DNA from: Serratia proteamaculans
GTDB lineage: Bacteria; Pseudomonadota; Gammaproteobacteria; Enterobacterales; Enterobacteriaceae
Length of the DNA: 64,000 nucleotides
Direction: 5' to 3'
NCBI RefSeq assembly: GCF_008830365.1
Contig: NZ_WBKI01000002.1
Span: forward strand, 558,001 to 622,000
In this document: positions 39,521 to 47,476 of the stretch, piece by piece
How the letters are laid out: each line of letters opens with the position of its first letter
Position numbering within the stretch: position 1 is the stretch's first letter
The notes under the pieces: model-generated
Databases searched by the model: none
What the model saw: the letters and a program-made list of their open reading frames with translations, nothing else
What the model was told of the DNA's origin: nothing
Position numbers and translations under genes: made by a program

Positions 39521-40348
39521 ATGTCCGAAGCCATTGATTATTATGCCCTGCGCGAAGCGGCGGTACACAGCATCGTGCCAGTACCGGCGCGCGGCCTGAT
39601 TGAAATCAGCAACGTCAGCAAATTTTTCGGTAAGCACAAGGCGCTGGACGACGTCAGCCTGACGCTGCAACCGGGCACCGTCACGGTGATCCTCGGGCCT
39701 TCCGGTTCCGGCAAGTCCACCCTGTTGCGGGCCATTAACCACCTGGAGCGGGTCGATGAAGGCTTTATCCGCATCGACGGCGATTATGTCGGCTACCGGC
39801 GCAAAGGTGACAAGCTGTATGAGCTCAAAGAGAATGCCATTCTCAAGCAGCGTATCAACGTCGGCTATGTGTTCCAGAACTTCAATCTGTTCCCTCACCT
39901 GACGGTGCTGGAGAACATCATTGAAGCCCCGGTGGTGCATAAGATTTACTCGCGGGCCGAGGCTAAAGAGGTGGCTTATCAACTGCTCGATACCGTCGGC
40001 CTGCGCCACAAGGCAGACGCCTACCCACGTCATCTGTCCGGCGGCCAGCAGCAACGCATCGCCATTGCCCGTGCACTGGCGCTGAACCCGAAGGTGATTT
40101 TGTTTGATGAGCCGACCTCGGCGCTCGATCCAGAACTGGTCGGTGAAGTATTGGACGTGATTAAGGGGCTGGCAGATCTTGGCGTAACGCTGGTGGTGGT
40201 CACCCATGAAATTGGCTTTGCCCGTGAGGCAGCCGATCAGATTGTCTTTATGGTCGATGGGCAAATCGTCGAACAGGGCGATGCTCGTCGGGTGCTGAAC
40301 CATCCGCAACACCCTCGCACCATCAACTTCCTCAATAAAGTGCTGTGA
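39521..40348 (+). CDS. Amino-acid ABC transporter ATP-binding protein
   Basis: 275 residues, PAAT-family ATPase. A 25-residue N-terminal extension precedes the ABC domain. Walker [11 protein letters not shown]-loop FQNFNLFPHLT, signature LSGGQQQR, Walker [16 protein letters not shown]-loop VVTHEIGFA. GltL-like overall. Last gene of the sulfur-amino-acid-type locus, ending at a strong shared hairpin. Confidence 0.93.
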   Translation: MSEAIDYYALREAAVHSIVPVPARGLIEISNVSKFFGKHKALDDVSLTLQPGTVTVILGPSGSGKSTLLRAINHLERVDEGFIRIDGDYVGYRRKGDKLYELKENAILKQRINVGYVFQNFNLFPHLTVLENIIEAPVVHKIYSRAEAKEVAYQLLDTVGLRHKADAYPRHLSGGQQQRIAIARALALNPKVILFDEPTSALDPELVGEVLDVIKGLADLGVTLVVVTHEIGFAREAADQIVFMVDGQIVEQGDARRVLNHPQHPRTINFLNKVL

Positions 40349-40352
40349 CCGA

Positions 40353-40374
40353 CGGGGCGCCAGCCTGCGCCCCG
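40353..40374. terminator. GC hairpin between convergent genes
   Basis: CGGGGCGC-CAGCCT-GCGCCCCG, a perfect 8-bp stem directly after the ABC ATPase stop and 6 nt from the stop of the converging VOC gene. No U-tract. Confidence 0.6.
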
Positions 40375-40379
40375 CTCCG

Positions 40380-40889
40380 TTAGACCAACGCGAACCGGCG
40401 TTTTTCGGCGGCAAAATCCAGCGGTTTGATGCCACGCTGATTGCGATCCTGCTCGGTCAGTAACGTCGACGGAATAAACCAGGTCACTTCAAACAGTAAC
40501 CCATCCGGATCGTGGCCATAGATGCTTTTGTGCACGCCATGATCTTCTTCCAGCCCAAGAATGCCGCGCTGCGCCAACTGGTCGCGAATGCGCTCAAGTT
40601 CCTCCAGGCTGTCGACCTCCCAGGCCAAATGGTACAACCCGGCCGGCGGCTCGTTTTCCGCCGGTGGCTCACCGTTGGCGCGAAACACTCCGGCCCGTTG
40701 CTGCCCCAGGTTCTTGCTGAACAACGCCAAGTCGTGATCGTTATCCGAATCGGCCGCCTGGGTAAACACCGCTTTCTCGGGGCTGCCTGAGGGCTTGAGC
40801 TTAAATCCCAGTACCTGATGATAAAAATCCGCGCTCTGCTGTACATCGCTGACATACAGCACCGCATGGTTTAGCCGTTTAATGCCCAT
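40380..40889 (-). CDS. VOC/glyoxalase superfamily protein
   Basis: 169 residues. An N-terminal half (LNHAVLYVSDVQQSADFYHQVLGFKL) and a C-terminal half (YHLAWEVDSLEELERIRDQL, YGHDPDGLLFEVTWF) form paired beta-alpha-beta-beta-beta modules. The His and Glu positions expected to bind metal are present (NHAV, YHLAW, FEVTW), as in extradiol dioxygenases. Starts behind AAAGGGAC. Converges on the ABC operon; any link to it is unproven. Confidence 0.82.
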   Translation of the reverse strand: MGIKRLNHAVLYVSDVQQSADFYHQVLGFKLKPSGSPEKAVFTQAADSDNDHDLALFSKNLGQQRAGVFRANGEPPAENEPPAGLYHLAWEVDSLEELERIRDQLAQRGILGLEEDHGVHKSIYGHDPDGLLFEVTWFIPSTLLTEQDRNQRGIKPLDFAAEKRRFALV

Positions 40890-41043
40890 CGGTTGTCCCT
40901 TTCAGAAATGAATAAAGTCAGAAAGAAAATAGCATGTGGCGACAACCCTGCTAAATGCCGTAATCGCATTATCAAATGCCGGGCACGCAATCTGTCACTG
41001 CAAGGCATTCCGCGCTATCATATGCACTGTATTGAGCGACTTT

Positions 41044-41535
41044 ATGAGAATGATGATGAACGGCAAGATAACGACTTTTTTTGAAGACAAAGGCTTCGGC
41101 TTTATTACCGATGAGAACGGGGAAAATCGTTATTTTCACGTGATTAAAGTACAGAACCCGGAGCTGATTAAGAAAAATGCAGCGGTGACTTTCGAACCGA
41201 CCAACAACACCAAAGGCCCGTCGGCGTTTGCGGTCAAGGTTCTGGCGTCGAGCAAGTACATCATCATCGCCAACGAAAGAATCAAGATCACCAGCATTAA
41301 ATCCTTCAACACCTTCACCAAAGAAGTGCCGGTGAAAGCGGACGTGGATAAAGAAAATACCGTGCTGTCGGTCGGCCTGTTGATGAACCGCATTCGCCCG
41401 CAGTCCGAAGAAGCGCCGCAAACCATGCAGACGCTGCGCATGCTGACCATCACCACCTTCCAGAACGACACCCATACCTTCTCGGAACACGAGATCGACA
41501 TGGATGAAACGCTGAAAGTGCTGAAAAGCCTGTAA
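41044..41535 (+). CDS. Cold-shock-domain-like protein with C-terminal extension
   Basis: 163 residues from ATG 41044; several tandem ATGs (41044, 41050, 41053, 41056) make the exact start uncertain. The N-terminus GKITTFFEDKGFGFITDENG carries a CSD RNP1-like KGFGFI, but the second motif is YFHVIKV rather than VFVHF. Residues after about 70 (YIIIANERIKITSIKSF) form a separate conserved half. Role unknown; RNA binding is likely. It lies just before an ERIC repeat and a zinc-ribbon microprotein. Confidence 0.75.
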   Translation: MRMMMNGKITTFFEDKGFGFITDENGENRYFHVIKVQNPELIKKNAAVTFEPTNNTKGPSAFAVKVLASSKYIIIANERIKITSIKSFNTFTKEVPVKADVDKENTVLSVGLLMNRIRPQSEEAPQTMQTLRMLTITTFQNDTHTFSEHEIDMDETLKVLKSL

Positions 41536-41556
41536 TCACAACCACCGCCAGCTGCA

Positions 41557-41683
41557 TATACCCTATGAATTTCGAGTTGTAGCTAGGCGACCAGCTAGCT
41601 CATCCCCAGACGCTTACTTGAGTAAGTAACTGGGGGGAGATAGTGCAGGTAACAACGCTGCAGCTTGAAAGGCGACGGGTATA
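41557..41683. repeat. Full-length ERIC/IRU element (127 bp)
   Basis: Terminal TATACCC...GGGTATA inverted repeats enclose the core CCCCAGACGCTTACTTGAGTAAGTAACTGGGG. The length is exactly 127 bp, the canonical size of enterobacterial repetitive intergenic consensus elements, and the central motif matches the known ERIC core. Lies between a cold-shock-like gene and a zinc-ribbon gene. Confidence 0.93.
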
Positions 41684-41751
41684 AAACATTCTAAGCAATT
41701 TGATACCACCTGTGTTAGCGTGGGCTTTCACCTGACACAGGCCATTTTATT

Positions 41752-41913
41752 ATGTCTGATACCAGCAGTGTTAAAGGCTTTATTAACCGCTCTACCAAAA
41801 TCGCCTGCCCCAAATGCGCCTACGTCACCACCCAAAAATGCGCGACGCTGCGGCAAAATGTCATGCTGATCTGCCCAAACTGCGGCACCGAGTTTGAACC
41901 CAAGCAGAACTGA
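41752..41913 (+). CDS. 53-residue zinc-ribbon protein, copy 1
   Basis: MSDTSSVKGFINRSTKIACPKCAY... with CPKC near 19-22 and CPNC near 43-46: two Cys pairs separated by 20 residues, a compact zinc ribbon. Ends GTEFEPKQN. A paralogue of exactly the same length and Cys spacing is at 47058-47219. It follows a cold-shock-like gene and an ERIC element and converges on a diguanylate cyclase. No function known to me. Confidence 0.72.
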   Translation: MSDTSSVKGFINRSTKIACPKCAYVTTQKCATLRQNVMLICPNCGTEFEPKQN

Positions 41914-41919
41914 AGCCGC

Positions 41920-43374
41920 TTATTTGAACATGATGTGCCCGACGCTGTTGCCGCTCACCACGTTAAACGACTCCACCCGGTTACGCCCCTGCGACTTGGC
42001 GCGATAAAGCGCGATATCCGCCATATTCATCAGCTGTTCCCACGATTTCACTTCATTCATCGCCAGACTGGCGACGCCAACGCTGATGGTGATGGTGATG
42101 TTCAACAGTGCCTTACCGCCAGGGTGCAAATCGGCTTTTTGTACCAATTGACGTAAATGTTCTGCCAGTGCCACGCCCTGCGCCGCTAGCGCTCTTGGCA
42201 GAATAATCGCGAATTCCTCCCCCCCCAAACGGCCAAATAGCTGATCGTGACGTAACTCGCGCCGCACGATATGGGCGAATGAAGCCAACACCTGATCGCC
42301 CACCAGGTGGCCGTGGGTGTCGTTGATCTGTTTAAAATGGTCAATATCGATCAGCAGCAGCGACACCGCCTCTTTCGATTTATGCTTATGCTCCAGCAAC
42401 TCGCCGGCCTTACGCGTCAGCGCGTTGCGCGCCAGTACGCCGGTCAGGAAGTCGTGATTGGCACTGTGCTCCAACCGCCGCAGCAGCTTACGGTTAACGG
42501 CAATTGAACTGGCAAGGATCAGTGGCCCCATTACCAGCATGGCGATCCCCAGGCGAGCCGACATCAGCGTATCAAGGAAGGCATTGTGGTTGTTCGGCGT
42601 TTCATACAGCATCAAATTGGCGGAAATACTGCTGATCTCGGTCATGCCGGTCAGCAGCGTCAACAAGGTCACCGTAAACAGTTGATAACGCACCGCGCAC
42701 CACAGCAATGCCGGGATCGGGAAGGCAATCGCCCCCGGCCCACCGATATAGACACTAAACACCAGTGAAAACAACAGCGCCAGCAGCGGCATACTGGCAC
42801 GCAGCTGCCAGTTGATCTGCATGCGCAACAGCTGTTTGAGACGCGGGGCAGCCAGCAATACCGGCAACAACAACAGGTTGGTCGAGAACTGTTCACTGAA
42901 CCACGCCAGCCAGGCGATAACGGCCGTGTTGTTATACAGGCTTTCACTACGCAGTATCGATAAGGTCGACGCCACCGCCGCGCTGCTCAGGCTGGCTGTA
43001 AACATATAAAGGATCGTCTGGGGCTTGCCCATCCTGCGCTGCGACTTTGGCAGCAGCAACATCACGCCGTAACCGGTGGCAATCAGGGACATATTGCAGG
43101 CATTCAGCCACATCGCCAGCGACAGGCTCTCGCCGTTGGCTAAATCGGCAGCGATCATCCCAATATAGGTGATCAGCCAACCGGCCGGCGTAGCATAGGC
43201 GGGTTTACGTAATAGCAAACCGAGTAAAATCGCATTCACCGGCCAAAACAAGGAAAGTGATCCTATTGGCCGGGTAAAAATACCCAGTAGGGAAAGCAAA
43301 AATGCCAGCAGAAAAAGCGTAATCAACGGGATAGCAGCAGGCAAGCCATGTCTGTCGCTTATTCTGGCGTTCAT
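41920..43374 (-). CDS. MASE1-type membrane diguanylate cyclase
   Basis: 484 residues. About eight to nine TM helices (roughly 12-300, MASE1-like sensor) lead into a GGDEF domain with active site GRLGGEEF, the functional GGEEF variant. The expected RxxD inhibitory site is not in place: RHDQ stands five residues before GGEEF. It may therefore lack product inhibition. The terminal ALYRAKSQGRNRVE is typical of GGDEF ends. Signal unknown. Confidence 0.9.
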   Translation of the reverse strand: MNARISDRHGLPAAIPLITLFLLAFLLSLLGIFTRPIGSLSLFWPVNAILLGLLLRKPAYATPAGWLITYIGMIAADLANGESLSLAMWLNACNMSLIATGYGVMLLLPKSQRRMGKPQTILYMFTASLSSAAVASTLSILRSESLYNNTAVIAWLAWFSEQFSTNLLLLPVLLAAPRLKQLLRMQINWQLRASMPLLALLFSLVFSVYIGGPGAIAFPIPALLWCAVRYQLFTVTLLTLLTGMTEISSISANLMLYETPNNHNAFLDTLMSARLGIAMLVMGPLILASSIAVNRKLLRRLEHSANHDFLTGVLARNALTRKAGELLEHKHKSKEAVSLLLIDIDHFKQINDTHGHLVGDQVLASFAHIVRRELRHDQLFGRLGGEEFAIILPRALAAQGVALAEHLRQLVQKADLHPGGKALLNITITISVGVASLAMNEVKSWEQLMNMADIALYRAKSQGRNRVESFNVVSGNSVGHIMFK

Positions 43375-43740
43375 CGTCTAACCCATTTATTTATAATAAC
43401 CAGAGCAATTCTATGCATATTCCCTCGCCCGGCATGATGCGAATGACATGAAAACAAAAGCAGACTTAAAAAATACAGGCAGATCAGTCACAAAGATACA
43501 TTCACGGCTATTTAACGGAATGTTCTTAACTCAAACCCTCACCCGCATCGTTTACTACGGAACGAATTTTCATCCCTCCGGAAATAATGTTCAAAGATAT
43601 CTATCAGCATAGCCTAAACCATCGTTAATCAGCACACCGCAAAAACCATAATAATAAAAAGGGTATTTTGCTTGTCGCACAAACTATTCTGTTAGCTATT
43701 ATTTTCCAGCAAGATACTCCCAACAGCAATTAAAAATGAA

Positions 43741-43770
43741 AATATAAAAAAGCCCGCACAGTGCGGGCTC
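43741..43770 (-). terminator. Minus-strand terminator, distal
   Basis: Read on the minus strand: GAGCCCGCAC-TGTGCGGGC followed by TTTTTT. A classic intrinsic terminator with no annotated gene between it and the terminator at 43868-43893. Confidence 0.85.
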
Positions 43771-43867
43771 GCCTGAAGAGCAGCTAATTGACAGTTACGA
43801 CACAGCCATTTCATGCCTGTGCTGCTGCTCATTGTATCGCCGGAAGCTTAAGCCCACCTTAGCAACA

Positions 43868-43893
43868 AAAAACCCGGTCTAGGAACCGGGAAT
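43868..43893 (-). terminator. Minus-strand terminator of the quinone reductase gene
   Basis: Read on the minus strand: CCCGGTTCCTAGACCGGG followed by TTTTTT, about 100 nt after the stop of the 43991-44542 gene. Confidence 0.82.
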
Positions 43894-43990
43894 ATTTGTA
43901 CGAAATGCAGTGTTAGCCCAAGCAGGCTAATAACATTCACCACTCTACGCTGCAATTGTGTAGAAAAAATGAGCGAAAGAGGAATGCTGA

Positions 43991-44542
43991 TTAAGCCAGT
44001 TTGGCAGCAAAGCCCGCGACACGTTGGCCGTATAGGCTGGCAGTTTCCAAATCGCCAGACAACATTTCATCCACGCCGGCATCGGCAGGCGTCTGTACCA
44101 ACAGCCCTACCGAGCCCCCCAGATTGTTGATATCGGTACGCTGCGCCGATTTGGTGTTCGCCGGCATCAGCCCCAGACTGACCCACAGGCCGCCATGCTG
44201 CGAGGCCAGGGTTTGCAGAGCGATCAGCGTGACCTGCTTATCGCCGTTCAGGCTGGCACTGTTGGTAAACCCACCGAAAACCTTGTCCTGCCATTTACGG
44301 CTAAACCAGGCTTTCGAACTGGCATCGGCAAACTTTTTGAATTGCCAGGACGGACCGCCCATATAGGTCGGTGAGCCAAAGATGATGGCATCCGCCTCAT
44401 CCAGTTTCTGCCAGGCTTCGTCGCTGATATTGCCTTCCTGATCGATAGCGATCAGTTCCGCTTCAGCGCCCTGAGCAACAACCTTTGCCAAACGCTCGGT
44501 GTGGCCGTAGCCGGAGTGAAAAATTACCACTGTCTTCGCCAT
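43991..44542 (-). CDS. Flavodoxin-family NAD(P)H:quinone oxidoreductase
   Basis: 183 residues, started at MAKTVVIFHSGYGHTERLA behind GGAGTTCCTT. The P-loop-like SGYGHTERLA binds FMN phosphate; GSPTYMGGPSWQFKKF and GGFTNSASLNGDKQ match the WrbA/NQO type IV group of quinone reductases. Likely protects against quinone redox cycling. Monocistronic with its own terminator. Not close enough to name wrbA. Confidence 0.83.
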   Translation of the reverse strand: MAKTVVIFHSGYGHTERLAKVVAQGAEAELIAIDQEGNISDEAWQKLDEADAIIFGSPTYMGGPSWQFKKFADASSKAWFSRKWQDKVFGGFTNSASLNGDKQVTLIALQTLASQHGGLWVSLGLMPANTKSAQRTDINNLGGSVGLLVQTPADAGVDEMLSGDLETASLYGQRVAGFAAKLA

Positions 44543-44672
44543 AAGGAACTCCCTGATCGTTGCAGTAGGGTGCCCACGGCACCCGAGGATACTCTGATCC
44601 AATCTAATCAACTGGCCTTGGAGTGAATACCAAATTTATCTGACAGAGTTATTCAAAAAAACCGGGCGCCGA

Positions 44673-45584
44673 TCATGCGCCCATTGCCTGCGGACCCTGC
44701 AGCCGGGCGAAATCAATAAACGCGCGCAGCGGCCGCGGCATTTGCCGGTTGGCGGGGTAATAGAGATAGAAACCGGGAAACGGTGGCGTCCAGGCCGCCA
44801 GCAGCAGCAGCAAACGGCCGTCGCTCAGTGCATCTGCCACCTGATTCTCAAACAAATAGGCAATCCCCAGCCCATCCGTGGCGGCACGCACCAACACCTG
44901 CGGCTCGTTCACAATTAGCGGGCCCTCCACCGTGATCTCCTGTTTTTCGCCACCGCGCTCGAATTCCCAACGATAAAGACTGCCGTTGGTTGGCCAGCGA
45001 GTATTCAGGCAACGGTGCTGACGGAGTGCATCGGGAGTTTGCGGCGAACCATAACGCGCCAAATAGGCTGGCGAGGCAACCACGCACATTCGTTGCTCGC
45101 CCCCCAGTGCGACGGCCACCATATCCTTCTCCAGTCGCTCATGCAGCCGCACACCCGCGTCAAAACCCGCTGCCACCATATCCACCAGCCGATCTTCCAC
45201 ACTCAGATCCACCACAATATCGGGATAATGTGCATTGAACGGGGCCAACAGCGGAGCCAAATAATGGATTGCCGCCAGACCGGAGGCATTAAGCCGTAGG
45301 GTGCCCGCCGGCTGCAAACGCAGCGCGGCGGTCTGCGTCACAGCGGCCTCAATCTCCGCCATCGCCGGTGACAGACGCGCCAACAACAACTTCCCCGCTT
45401 GGGTCAGCGCGACACTTCGCGTGGTGCGATTCAGCAGGCGCACGCCCAGCCGGGTCTCCAGATTGCGCTGCGTCTGGCTAAGCGCAGAGGCGGACATGCC
45501 CAATTGCGCTGCAGCACGGGTAAAACTGCCATGTTCAACAATGGCGGCAAAAGCGCGCAATTCCGCAAAGTCACTTCCTCTCAT
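44673..45584 (-). CDS. LysR family transcriptional regulator
   Basis: 303 residues. The winged HTH is at about 1-60 (FAELRAFAAIVEHGSFTRAAAQLGMSASALSQ...LNRTTRSV), the LysR substrate-binding domain after about residue 90. AtzR/DmlR-like subgroup (ASGLAAIHYLAPLL, LSVEDRLVDMVAAGFDAGVRL). Divergent from the aldo-keto reductase, 96 bp apart, and probably its regulator. Confidence 0.9.
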   Translation of the reverse strand: MRGSDFAELRAFAAIVEHGSFTRAAAQLGMSASALSQTQRNLETRLGVRLLNRTTRSVALTQAGKLLLARLSPAMAEIEAAVTQTAALRLQPAGTLRLNASGLAAIHYLAPLLAPFNAHYPDIVVDLSVEDRLVDMVAAGFDAGVRLHERLEKDMVAVALGGEQRMCVVASPAYLARYGSPQTPDALRQHRCLNTRWPTNGSLYRWEFERGGEKQEITVEGPLIVNEPQVLVRAATDGLGIAYLFENQVADALSDGRLLLLLAAWTPPFPGFYLYYPANRQMPRPLRAFIDFARLQGPQAMGA

Positions 45585-45680
45585 TATGCCTCCATTACTT
45601 AATAATTCATGAAGATTATAACGTATTCATTACACTCCCGGTGGGGCCTATGCTTGAACAAAACTACAGAGGAAATACCC

Positions 45681-46742
45681 ATGCTGACATCACTGGCCCT
45701 GAACCATTACCGCCTGCTGGGCCGCTCTGGCCTGCGCGTTTCGCCGCTGGCGCTCGGCACCATGACCTTCGGCACCGATTGGGGCTGGGGCGCGGAACAG
45801 GCGGAAGCTCGTCGGCTGTTCGACGTTTATATAGAACGTGGCGGCAATTTTATTGATACCGCCAACCGCTATACCGAAGGCAGTTCCGAACGATTTATTG
45901 GAGAATTTGCCACCGGACGCCGCGACCGTCTGGTGATCGCCACCAAATATACGCTCCCCATGCAGCCCGATAATCCAAATTCTGGCGGCAACCACCGTAA
46001 AAGCATGGTGCGCTCAGTGGAGGAAAGCCTGCGACGTCTGAATACCGATTATATCGACCTGCTGTATCTGCACGCCTGGGACGCCACCACCCCGGCGGAG
46101 GAGATCATGCGCGCCATGGACGATCTGGTGCGTGCCGGCAAAGTGTTATATCTGGCCGTTTCGGATCTGCCCGCCTGGCAGGCCGCCAGAATGCAGACGC
46201 TGGCGGATTTGCGCGGTTGGTCGCCGTTGATTGGCCTGCAGATTGAATACAGCCTGTTGGAACGTACCGTAGAGCGCGAATTGATCCCGATGGCGCAAGA
46301 GCTGGGCCTTGGCGTCATTCCATGGTCACCGCTGTCCGGTGGCATATTGAGCGGAAAATACAGTCGGCAGGATTTGCAAGCGCAGGGGGAAGAGAGCGGC
46401 ACCCGACGTGCCATGGTTCGCAACAAGGGGATGCTGACCGAGCGCAATATTACCATTGCCGAAACGGTATTGGCTCTGGCCAGGGAGGCGGGTTTTAGCC
46501 CTTCTCAAGTTGCCCTGGCCTGGACACTCCGCAACCCGGCAGTGACGGCCCCGATCATCGGTGCACGCACGCTGGCACAACTGGAAGATAACCTGGGGGC
46601 GCTGGAGGTCAGGCTGACAGAAGAGCAGTGGCAGCGTCTGGAAACGGCAAGCGCCATTGAACTGGGTTTCCCCCATGATTTTCTGGCGCTACAGGCTACA
46701 CACGACATTATGTTTGGCGGTTTGACAATTGAGCGCAGATAA
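45681..46742 (+). CDS. Aldo/keto reductase
   Basis: 353 residues, NADPH-dependent TIM-barrel reductase. AGAGGAAATACCC precedes ATG 45681. Catalytic tetrad residues are visible as Asp/Tyr in FIDTANRYTEG, Lys in VIATKYT and His in LLYLHAWD. PIIGARTLAQLEDNLGAL is the cofactor-binding end. The NADP-type aryl-alcohol dehydrogenase-like group. Divergent from the LysR regulator; substrate unknown. A terminator follows at 46741. Confidence 0.9.
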   Translation: MLTSLALNHYRLLGRSGLRVSPLALGTMTFGTDWGWGAEQAEARRLFDVYIERGGNFIDTANRYTEGSSERFIGEFATGRRDRLVIATKYTLPMQPDNPNSGGNHRKSMVRSVEESLRRLNTDYIDLLYLHAWDATTPAEEIMRAMDDLVRAGKVLYLAVSDLPAWQAARMQTLADLRGWSPLIGLQIEYSLLERTVERELIPMAQELGLGVIPWSPLSGGILSGKYSRQDLQAQGEESGTRRAMVRNKGMLTERNITIAETVLALAREAGFSPSQVALAWTLRNPAVTAPIIGARTLAQLEDNLGALEVRLTEEQWQRLETASAIELGFPHDFLALQATHDIMFGGLTIERR

Positions 46743-46772
46743 AAAAAATCCCGCACCAGGCGGGATAAACTT
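46741..46772. terminator. Hairpin after the aldo-keto reductase
   Basis: AAAAAAAATCCCGC-ACCA-GGCGGGATAAACTT: a 6-7 bp stem immediately after the stop. The long T-run is on the minus strand, so it would terminate leftward transcription best. Confidence 0.5.
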
Positions 46773-47057
46773 AACAGGGATGGGGTAATACACTACAGGG
46801 AATGGATAACACACAACATCATCGGGTAGGACTACACTACCAATCCCAATGTATAGAACTGTCATCCCTGAGTAAGTTTGCTCTGGCAGATGTAACGCCC
46901 GATGGAAATGTGACATTTTTACCCTATGCCCGCTTGCGCAGGCTGCACCACAATCCCCTCGCCGCGCTCACAAAAATGATTAATAAACAATCAATAAAGG
47001 GCTATTAAGGGTGCCGAATGCTAGAATGAAGTTCCCTACATCTACCCGGTGAAAGAT
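46773..47057 (+). other. Gap before the second zinc-ribbon gene
   Basis: About 285 bp. A 68-codon frame (46802-47008) has many rare codons and no properly spaced ribosome-binding site, so I do not call it. TAGAAT at 47022-47027 could be a -10 box for the 47058 gene. Confidence 0.4.
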
Positions 47058-47219
47058 ATGTCTATCTTTGATGCCCTTAAGATGTTCAGCAGCACAACGG
47101 TAAAAGTCACTTGTCCAGAATGCGCTCACGCTTTTGAACAAAATAGCCGTAAAGTGCGTAAAAACATCACCCTGATTTGCCCCAAATGCGGCCACTATTT
47201 CCTTCCTGACGAAAAGTAG
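47058..47219 (+). CDS. 53-residue zinc-ribbon protein, copy 2
   Basis: MSIFDALKMFSSTTVKVTCPECAH..., with CPEC near 19-22 and CPKC near 43-46, exactly the spacing and length of the protein at 41752-41913. The middle RKVRKNITLICPKCG parallels LRQNVMLICPNCG of copy 1. A basic patch suggests nucleic-acid contact. Function unknown. GTGAAAG lies upstream of the ATG. Confidence 0.72.
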   Translation: MSIFDALKMFSSTTVKVTCPECAHAFEQNSRKVRKNITLICPKCGHYFLPDEK

Positions 47220-47476
47220 TGCCTCTGCCGTTAGTGCGAAAGCTGAGTGGTATAGTTGGCGTCATCCACTTATCTGGCGGGGTGAACCACAAATAGACGC
47301 AACTAAAACCCACCACCATTAAAAGTGCTGGAATTAATGCGACCACTCTTCAGGCATTAATCGTCCGAAAAACCGTGGCAGGCTAAACCAGAGTTTCCGA
47401 ACTTTGCTTGCTGACCAACCCCCTGAGCCCAGCAAAACAGACCGGTTGAATCAGCAGGACGTAAAATGGGAGCGCC

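Larger units (their letters stand above)
43375..43990. other. Intergenic region with two minus-strand terminators
   Basis: 616 bp between two minus-strand genes with no convincing ORF. 43400-43740 is A+T-rich and holds the cyclase promoter. Two hairpins followed by T-runs on the minus strand lie at 43868-43893 and 43741-43770 (annotated separately). Confidence 0.55.

Noticed and set aside
46802-47008. 68-codon ORF before the second zinc-ribbon gene
   Set aside because: Many codons rare in the neighbours (CGG, GGA, CTA, ATA), no ribosome-binding site at proper spacing, and no recognisable motif. It may still be real if conserved.
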